From positions 1 to 20,479 of the forward strand of contig CAMNLA010000020.1 in NCBI GenBank assembly GCA_946542925.1: a DNA stretch of 20,479 nt. The letters are read 5' to 3'. Each line of letters starts with the position of its first letter. Positions within the stretch are counted from its first letter, which is position 1. Below, one piece after another: positions 14,868 to 20,479 of this stretch. The position numbers were made by a program, and so were the translations under genes. The notes beneath the pieces were generated by a model. It made no database searches, was not told the DNA's origin, and saw only the letters and a list, made by a program, of their open reading frames with translations. Source of the DNA: UBA4363 sp002393965 (lineage in GTDB: Bacteria; Bacteroidota; Bacteroidia; Bacteroidales; Paludibacteraceae).

Positions 14868-16406
14868 ATGAACAAGCGCAGTATTATTAAAGGAACCGTT
14901 CTTCTGATGGCAATCGCCATGTGCTCCTGTTTCGGAAAGAAGAAAGAGGTTTCCAATGTGACCGGTTGGGCCTACAACGACAAGGAAACCGGAGGTTTCG
15001 AGGTCGTAAAGAACTACAAACAGGCGACACCTCCAGGTATGGTATTCATCGAAGGTGGTACTTTTACAATGGGCCGCACTCAAGAAGATATACCAGGCGA
15101 ATGGAACAATGTGCCTCGCCGTGTTACCGTTAGTTCTTTCTATATGGACCAGTATGAAATTTCTAACTTGAACTGGAATGAATACCTCCATTGGATGAAG
15201 CTTGTCATGCATAACTACCCGGAAGTAATCCAAAAGGCAACCCCTGATTCTACTGTCTGGAGAACTGAAATGGCATACAACGAGCCTTATGTTGAGTATT
15301 ACTTCACACACGTAGCCTACAATGACTATCCTGTTGTTGGTGTGAGCTGGGAACAGGCTAACGACTACTGCCAGTGGCGTACAGACCGTGCCAACGAGTT
15401 GATCATGGCAAAGGCAGGTATTATTACTCTTCCTGACTTTGAAGGCGTCAAAGATAATGAGGATGCAGATGAAGTTCGTAACAACATCGTCTTCAATACG
15501 CGCAAGTACATGATGAGTTCTGAGTACAATCCGGAAGAAGGTAAGAAACCAAAACTCGATCTCTATGGAGAGAATCGCAAGGTCAATATGAGCGACGGCT
15601 TGCTCTTCCCTGATTTCCGCCTCCCGACAGAAGCTGAATGGGAATATGCTGCTTACGCTGTCACAGCTCAGGACGGCGAAGAGAACTCTGGAGAAAAGAA
15701 ACAGTTTCCATGGCCAGGACACCAAATGCGTAATCCAGAAAAGAAATTCCGTGGTCAGATGCAGGCCAACTACGTCCGCGGTCGAGGCGATATGATGGGT
15801 ATGGGTGGTAAGTTGAATGATAAGGCTACTATCACGAATCGTGTCGATGCTTATTGGCCAAATGAATTTGGTCTTTACAATATGGCTGGAAACGTTAACG
15901 AATGGGTAATGGACGTCTATCGTACACAGACATCTGAAATCACTTCGGAATACAACAGTTTCCGTGGTAATGAGTATAAGGCGCCTTTGATGACCGAAAG
16001 CACTCAGGAAGGAAACAACGTCAAGGTTCCGGTAATCGACTCTCTCGGACGTGTGAAGTATGTAATCCCTGCTGACCGTGAAAACCTCGCAGAGTACACT
16101 AAGTACGATGTCCGCAACTTCGGCGATGGTGATGCACGCTCTTCTATGAATCAGGACAAGTGGTTGACTCCAGTTGATCCGGATGCTGCAACCAAACTCA
16201 TGTATGATCCTGATGAGACAAACGAAGGATTGCTTGCGTCTAAGGTGTCGAATCGTTCTCGCGTATATAAGGGTGGTTCTTGGAAAGACCGCGCATATTG
16301 GTTGAATCCTTCTACGCGTCGCTACCTTGATCAAGGCAAGTCTACAAGTGATATCGGTTTCCGTTGTGCTATGACCCGTTTGGGCGGTGAAGAGTATGAA
16401 CAGTAA
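14868..16406 (+). CDS. gldJ: GldJ-like lipoprotein with FGE-sulfatase domain
   Basis: The 512-residue product starts with a lipoprotein signal (VLLMAIAMCSC, lipidated Cys21) and then a formylglycine-generating-enzyme-like fold from about residue 55 to the end (PPGMVFIEGGTFTMGRTQED, FRLPTEAEWEYAAYA, YNMAGNVNEWVMDVY, YKGGSWKDRAYWLNPSTRRY, DIGFRCAM). The TGWAYNDKETGGFEV segment before the domain and the WNNVPRRVTVSSFYMDQYEISN stretch match GldJ rather than its relative GldK/PorK. GldJ is required for stability of gliding and T9SS components in Flavobacterium. Enzymatic sulfatase activation is not expected; the fold serves a structural role in this family. It is a monocistronic unit with a strong promoter upstream and a hairpin terminator downstream. 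GldK/PorK is the main alternative identity. Confidence 0.85.
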   Translation: MNKRSIIKGTVLLMAIAMCSCFGKKKEVSNVTGWAYNDKETGGFEVVKNYKQATPPGMVFIEGGTFTMGRTQEDIPGEWNNVPRRVTVSSFYMDQYEISNLNWNEYLHWMKLVMHNYPEVIQKATPDSTVWRTEMAYNEPYVEYYFTHVAYNDYPVVGVSWEQANDYCQWRTDRANELIMAKAGIITLPDFEGVKDNEDADEVRNNIVFNTRKYMMSSEYNPEEGKKPKLDLYGENRKVNMSDGLLFPDFRLPTEAEWEYAAYAVTAQDGEENSGEKKQFPWPGHQMRNPEKKFRGQMQANYVRGRGDMMGMGGKLNDKATITNRVDAYWPNEFGLYNMAGNVNEWVMDVYRTQTSEITSEYNSFRGNEYKAPLMTESTQEGNNVKVPVIDSLGRVKYVIPADRENLAEYTKYDVRNFGDGDARSSMNQDKWLTPVDPDAATKLMYDPDETNEGLLASKVSNRSRVYKGGSWKDRAYWLNPSTRRYLDQGKSTSDIGFRCAMTRLGGEEYEQ

Positions 16407-16424
16407 ACTATAGACACTCAATAT

Positions 16425-16467
16425 AAAAGCACTTGCCATCTTTATTGGCAAGTGCTTTTGCTTTTTA
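16425..16467 (+). terminator. Terminator after gldJ
   Basis: A perfect 14-bp stem (16425-16438 with 16446-16459) with a 7-base loop ends in TTTT and is followed by GCTTTTT. It lies 19 bp after the stop codon. Confidence 0.85.
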
Positions 16468-16473
16468 CATTTG
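16466..16473 (+). promoter_or_regulatory. -7 promoter element for asnS
   Basis: TACATTTG matches TAnnTTTG exactly, 43 bp before the start codon. A TTG at 16445-16447, inside the preceding terminator hairpin, lies 18 bp upstream and may serve as the -33 element. Confidence 0.5.
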
Positions 16474-16516
16474 TTGTTATTAACGCTTTTCTAATTATTT
16501 TATTCTTTATAAGAAG

Positions 16517-17923
16517 ATGGATGCTATCAAAAGAACAAAGGTCGCGGACCTGATGAAATTGAACCCGAAAGGGGAGATTGTGAACGCAAAAGGATGGGTA
16601 CGCTCAAAGAGAGGAAATAAGAATGTGAATTTCATCGCTCTTAATGATGGATCTTCTGTTAAGAATATTCAGATAGTCGTTGACGTCGCAAAGTTCGATG
16701 CGGATCTTCTTAAGAAAATCACAACAGGAGCTTGTATCAGTGTGAATGGTGCTCTGGTTGCATCTCAAGGTGCAGGCCAGACAGTCGAAATTCAAGCCTC
16801 TGATATTCTGCTCTACGGAACGGCTGATCCAGACGAATATCCATTGCAGAAGAAAGGCCACTCTCTTGAATTCTTGCGCGAGATAGCTCATCTGCGTCCT
16901 CGTACCAATACCTTTGGAGCTGTGCTTCGTATTCGTCATGCGATGGCTTTTGCGATTCATAAGTACTTTAACGATCGTGGTTTCTATTATCTTCATACCC
17001 CGATTATAACCTCTTCTGATTGCGAAGGTGCTGGACAAATGTTTCAGGTGACAACACTTGACCTTGAGAATCTTCCGAAAAATTCCGAAAACAAAACAGA
17101 TTATTCACAGGACTTCTTTGGAAAGCCGACACGCCTTACTGTCAGTGGACAATTGGAAGGTGAACTTGGTGCTACCGCAATAGGGCAAATTTATACTTTC
17201 GGACCAACGTTTCGCGCAGAGGATTCCAATACACCACGTCACTTGGCAGAGTTTTGGATGATCGAACCTGAAGTTGCCTTTTATGACATCAATGATAATA
17301 TGGATTTGGCGGAGGATTTCCTTAAATATCTTATCCAATATGCTCTTGATAATTGTGTGGATGACTTGGAATTTATGAACGAGAAATGGGATAATACGCT
17401 TTTGGAACGGCTACATTTTGTTTTAGAAAATGATTTCGTTCGACTTCCTTACACAGAGGGGATTAAGATTTTAGAGGAGGCAGTTAGAAAGGGACATAAA
17501 TTCGACTATCCGGTTTCGTGGGGCGTCGATTTACAGAGTGAGCACGAGCGTTTCCTTGTAGAACAGCACTTCAAACGGCCTGTAATCCTGACCGATTATC
17601 CAAAGGAAATAAAAGCTTTCTATATGAAGCAGAACGACGACGGGAAAACAGTTCGCGCTATGGATGTTCTTTTCCCTCGTATCGGCGAAATTATAGGAGG
17701 ATCGGAACGTGAATCGGATTACGACAAACTGAAAGCACGTATTGAAGAATTGCAGATTCCAATGAAGGATATGTGGTGGTATTTGGATACACGCAGGTTT
17801 GGAAGTGCACCGCACTCCGGTTTTGGTTTGGGATTTGAACGTCTTCTGCTCTTTGTGACCGGAATGGCAAATATTCGTGATGTCATACCGTTCCCTCGTA
17901 CTCCGAAAACAGCAGAATTTTGA
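16517..17923 (+). CDS. asnS: Asparaginyl-tRNA synthetase
   Basis: This 468-residue class IIb aminoacyl-tRNA synthetase charges tRNA-Asn with asparagine. The N-terminal OB-fold anticodon-binding domain is at ~15-110 (AKGWVRSKRGNKNVNFIALN). The catalytic domain follows with motif 1 around HTPIITSSDCEGAGQMFQVT, motif 2 FRAEDSNTPRHLAEFWMIEP (~232-251), and motif 3 GFGLGFERLLLFVTG (~435-449). The sequence GAGQMF is typical of AsnRS rather than AspRS. Length and motifs are complete. It is a single-gene unit flanked by hairpins on both sides. Confidence 0.97.
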   Translation: MDAIKRTKVADLMKLNPKGEIVNAKGWVRSKRGNKNVNFIALNDGSSVKNIQIVVDVAKFDADLLKKITTGACISVNGALVASQGAGQTVEIQASDILLYGTADPDEYPLQKKGHSLEFLREIAHLRPRTNTFGAVLRIRHAMAFAIHKYFNDRGFYYLHTPIITSSDCEGAGQMFQVTTLDLENLPKNSENKTDYSQDFFGKPTRLTVSGQLEGELGATAIGQIYTFGPTFRAEDSNTPRHLAEFWMIEPEVAFYDINDNMDLAEDFLKYLIQYALDNCVDDLEFMNEKWDNTLLERLHFVLENDFVRLPYTEGIKILEEAVRKGHKFDYPVSWGVDLQSEHERFLVEQHFKRPVILTDYPKEIKAFYMKQNDDGKTVRAMDVLFPRIGEIIGGSERESDYDKLKARIEELQIPMKDMWWYLDTRRFGSAPHSGFGLGFERLLLFVTGMANIRDVIPFPRTPKTAEF

Positions 17924-17933
17924 TTAGAAGAAT

Positions 17934-17981
17934 ATAATAAAGAAGCGCCTCACATCAAAATGTGAGGTGCTTCTTTATTAT
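17934..17981. terminator. Bidirectional terminator between asnS and ackA
   Basis: The arms 17934-17955 and 17960-17981 form a 22-bp stem with one G-T pair and a 4-base loop. The outer ends are A/T-rich and give a U-rich 3' arm on both strands, suited to terminating both convergent genes. Confidence 0.88.
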
Positions 17982-17994
17982 GAATAGAATACTC

Positions 17995-19194
17995 TTATTT
18001 GCTTACGATTTCTTCGGTGTCAGATGCAATGGTCAGTTCTTCATCTGTTGGGATGACAATGACCTGAATCTTCGAATCAGGTGTGGAGATGATCTGTTCT
18101 TTCCCGTGAACCGTTTTGTTTATCTTTTCATCAATCTTGATGCCGAGATAGGATAGGCCGTCACAGATATCCTTACGAACAGGATCAGAGTTTTCTCCGA
18201 TACCTCCTGTAAAGACTAAGATGTCTGCGCCGTTCAATGCGGCCACAAACGATCCAATCAGTTTTATGGCACGGTATTCAAACATGTCAAGAGCCAACTT
18301 GGCACGTTTGTTTCCGCTTTCTATGGCACTGATCAGGTCGCGCATGTCACTCGAAACACCCGATATGCCAAGCAATCCCGATTTTTTGTTCACCAGTGTA
18401 TTGAACGACTCTGCATCCAGTCCGGCTTTGGAAAATACGTATGGGAGCATTCCAGGGTCAATTTCTCCTGCTCGAGTTCCCATTACAAGACCTTCAGCTG
18501 GGGTCATTCCCATTGTTGTGTCAACGCACTTTCCATCTTTTACCGCTGCCAAGGAACCTCCGTTCCCGATATGTGCGGTGATAATTTTTGTTCCTTCCTG
18601 CTTGATGCCGAGAAAGTCACACACGCGCTTCGAAACATAACGGTGAGAAGTGCCATGGAAACCATAACGTCGTACGGCATATTTCTCATAGTATTCATAT
18701 GGAAGAGCATACAGAAAAGCCTTTTCCGGCATTGTTTGGTGAAATGCTGTGTCAAATACGGCAACTTGTGGAACTTTTGGCAGAATGGCTTTAATGGCGT
18801 TGATTCCTTTCAGGTTGGCTGGATTATGTAGTGGACCTAATTCAATGTTGTCTTCAATGGCTTTCTCAACCTTTGAATCAATCAGGACGGATTCACTGAA
18901 TGCCTGACCTCCATGGAGAACGCGATGACCTACGGCATCAAGTTCGTCCAAAGAACCTAATACACCATATTCCTTGCTTGTCAGGGTGTCAAGGACAAGT
19001 TGTACGCCAGCCGTATGTTCTGGTATTTCCTTTTCAATGATTTTCTTCTCACCGGAAGGCAGCGTGAATTTTAGGAACGAATCCTTTAATCCGATTTTCT
19101 CAATGCCGCCCTGAGCGATAACTTCGCGGTTCTCCATCTCAAAAAGTTTGTATTTGATGGACGAACTTCCGCAGTTCAGGACTAAAATTTTCAT
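17995..19194 (-). CDS. ackA: Acetate kinase
   Basis: AckA interconverts acetyl phosphate plus ADP and acetate plus ATP, the substrate-level phosphorylation step after Pta. The start at 19194 gives MKILVLNCGSSSIKYKLFE, the canonical N-terminus of the family; the frame continues upstream to 19251, but that adds a 19-residue stretch unlike any family member. Conserved segments are AVGHRVLHGG, YGFHGTSHRYVSKRV, HIGNGGSLAAVKDGK, MGTRAGEIDPGM, FTGGIGENSDPVRKDI and the C-terminal IPTDEELTIA. The 399-residue length is normal. It follows pta in the same direction after 96 bp, the usual order. Confidence 0.97.
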   Translation of the reverse strand: MKILVLNCGSSSIKYKLFEMENREVIAQGGIEKIGLKDSFLKFTLPSGEKKIIEKEIPEHTAGVQLVLDTLTSKEYGVLGSLDELDAVGHRVLHGGQAFSESVLIDSKVEKAIEDNIELGPLHNPANLKGINAIKAILPKVPQVAVFDTAFHQTMPEKAFLYALPYEYYEKYAVRRYGFHGTSHRYVSKRVCDFLGIKQEGTKIITAHIGNGGSLAAVKDGKCVDTTMGMTPAEGLVMGTRAGEIDPGMLPYVFSKAGLDAESFNTLVNKKSGLLGISGVSSDMRDLISAIESGNKRAKLALDMFEYRAIKLIGSFVAALNGADILVFTGGIGENSDPVRKDICDGLSYLGIKIDEKINKTVHGKEQIISTPDSKIQVIVIPTDEELTIASDTEEIVSK

Positions 19195-19290
19195 ACGAAA
19201 AATTATGTGATTTTTAAATTTAGTGTGTTCAATATGGATTGAAAGGAGCATGTCATTTGACGAATGATGTCTCCTGTCAGTCGTTCTTGT

Positions 19291-20304
19291 TTATGAGTTC
19301 GCTTTTCCTGCAATAGCTTGGTTCGCTGCAATCGTGACAACCTTCACGATGTCCTCAACGGAACATCCGCGGGAAAGGTCGTTCACAGGAGCTGCAATTC
19401 CTTGCAGAATCGGACCAATGGCATCTGCTTTTGCAAAACGTTGTACCAACTTGTATCCTATGTTGCCGGCTTGCAAGTCTGGGAATACAAGAACATTGGC
19501 GTGACCAGCAATCTTGCTTCCCGGAGCCTTGGCCTGACCTACCGATGGAACCAATGCGGCATCAGCCTGCAATTCTCCGTCAATGGCCATGTCTGGTGCC
19601 ATTTCTTTCGCAATTCTTGTTGCTTCAACCACCTTGTCTACCAATTCGTGTTTGGCTGATCCTTTCGACGAGAAACTCAGCATCGCCACGCGTGGCTCTA
19701 TCTGTGCCAGATCTCGTGCCGTCTGACCCGTACATACAGCAATCTGTGCCAGCTCTTCTGCTGATGGGTTTGGTGACACGGCACAGTCTGCAAATACGAG
19801 TACTCCGTTCTCTCCATATTCTGGAGTCTGTGTAAACATGATGAAGGCTCCGGATACAACCGAGATGCCCGGCTTGGTCTTGATAATCTGAAAGGCTGGA
19901 CGAAGTACGTTTCCTGTTGCATTCATGGCTCCGGCTACTTCTGCGTCTGCATCGCCGTTCTTGATCATCAGACATGCGAGATACAATGGATCGCAGGCAA
20001 TCTTCTGAGCCTCTTCGGGTGTCATGCCTTTTTTCTTTCGAAGTTCATAGAGGAGGTTGGAGTAGGTCCCCATTCGTGGATCTGTTGACGGATCAACGAT
20101 GGTTGCCTTGCCGATGTTTTTCAGTCCGAACTGGGCGGCCTTATCCTCAATCTCTTTCTTTGAACCAATCAAGATGATGTCGGCAATGCCCTCGCTGAGG
20201 ATGATGTCAGCGGCTTTGATGGTGCGGTCCTCTGCACCCTCTGCCAAGACAACGCGTTGTTTGTTCTCTTTTGCGCGCTTGGTCATTTGTTCAATTACTC
20301 CCAT
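19291..20304 (-). CDS. pta: Phosphate acetyltransferase (Pta)
   Basis: Pta converts acetyl-CoA and phosphate to acetyl phosphate and CoA. The 337-residue length marks the short class I form without the regulatory N-terminal domains of the enterobacterial enzyme. Recognisable segments are VVLAEGAEDRTIKAA near the N-terminus, DPRMGTYSNLLYELRKKKGM, DAEVAGAMNATGNVLRPAFQ, ADCAVSPNPSAEELAQIA, RVAMLSFSSKGSAKHELVDKV, DGELQADAALVPSVGQAKAP and FPDLQAGNIGYKLVQRFA. All active-site regions of the family appear intact. It is the first gene of the pta-ackA unit and has a -7 element 70 bp upstream. Confidence 0.97.
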   Translation of the reverse strand: MGVIEQMTKRAKENKQRVVLAEGAEDRTIKAADIILSEGIADIILIGSKKEIEDKAAQFGLKNIGKATIVDPSTDPRMGTYSNLLYELRKKKGMTPEEAQKIACDPLYLACLMIKNGDADAEVAGAMNATGNVLRPAFQIIKTKPGISVVSGAFIMFTQTPEYGENGVLVFADCAVSPNPSAEELAQIAVCTGQTARDLAQIEPRVAMLSFSSKGSAKHELVDKVVEATRIAKEMAPDMAIDGELQADAALVPSVGQAKAPGSKIAGHANVLVFPDLQAGNIGYKLVQRFAKADAIGPILQGIAAPVNDLSRGCSVEDIVKVVTIAANQAIAGKANS

Positions 20305-20374
20305 AGCAAATGATATTTATTTGATTGTTAGTCTGTTATTTGTTTTCCTCTAAGGATTTCCTTTGACTGAAAAG

Positions 20375-20382
20375 CAAAGGTA
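20375..20382 (-). promoter_or_regulatory. -7 promoter element for pta-ackA
   Basis: The minus strand reads TACCTTTG, an exact TAnnTTTG match 70 bp upstream of the pta start, following a poly-T run. The remaining sequence to the window end shows no gene. Confidence 0.6.
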
Positions 20383-20479
20383 AAAAAAAGAACCGAAACC
20401 CGACTTTTTAAGAAGACGGATTTCCCCTTTTTTTCATCCAAAATATAAATAATGTGTAAATTGATGATTTTTACAGGTC

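Noticed and set aside
14826..16451. A 541-codon open frame on the minus strand spanning all of gldJ
   Set aside because: The product has no recognisable motif, the plus-strand gene is clearly real, and such antisense frames arise from codon bias that avoids TTA, CTA and TCA in one register.
19195..19251. Upstream extension of ackA to a start at 19251
   Set aside because: The 19 extra residues are not found in acetate kinases, and the internal ATG at 19194 gives the universally conserved N-terminus.
19195..19290. Hairpin between pta and ackA as an intergenic terminator
   Set aside because: The best fold has short bulged stems and no U-tract; pta-ackA cotranscription remains the simpler reading.

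Overview
The window reads as chromosomal DNA of a fermentative member of the Bacteroidales (phylum Bacteroidota). Several upstream regions carry the -7 promoter element TAnnTTTG typical of the phylum, and recognisable Shine-Dalgarno sequences are mostly absent. There are three type IX secretion (T9SS) or gliding-type proteins: PorW/SprE, PorX and GldJ. Central metabolism is anaerobic: a ferredoxin-dependent 2-oxoacid oxidoreductase, a CoA-transferase and Pta-AckA. Genus cannot be fixed from sequence alone. The window looks like core genome. I see no insertion sequence, phage, integrase, CRISPR array, tRNA or rRNA.

Layout. 1-3.2 kb: korA-korB, preceded by an open frame that enters from the left edge and holds an imperfect 78-bp-spaced repeat. 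3.2-4.3 kb: a CYTH triphosphatase-like gene and luxS, closed by a perfect 19-bp hairpin. 4.35-6.05 kb (minus strand): a small one-pass membrane protein resembling DUF4359 and a GHMP sugar kinase of the heptose-7-phosphate kinase (HddA) type. 6.3-8.3 kb: an exported AmpD/PGRP-like amidase and an acetyl-CoA hydrolase/transferase-family CoA-transferase.

8.5-16.4 kb is the most interesting block. It holds a 1180-residue TPR lipoprotein of the PorW/SprE family that starts at TTG, the response regulator PorX with its PglZ effector domain, the diadenylate cyclase gene cdaA (minus strand, ending 10 bp from porX), and the lipoprotein gene gldJ, divergent from cdaA. 16.5-20.3 kb: asnS, then pta-ackA on the minus strand, with a 22-bp bidirectional terminator hairpin between asnS and ackA.

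How the genes work together. KorAB, the CoA-transferase, Pta and AckA handle acyl-CoA and acetate formation with reduced ferredoxin. PorW, PorX and GldJ belong to the protein secretion machinery or its control. Having CdaA, which makes cyclic di-AMP, among them is notable, because the PglZ domain of PorX has been described as a phosphodiesterase acting on cyclic oligonucleotides. A link between c-di-AMP and T9SS control is the main hypothesis here, and it is only an inference. A second new observation is that the C-terminus of the PorW-like protein appears to contain two divergent copies of one ~112-residue domain, separated by a coiled-coil/proline-rich linker.
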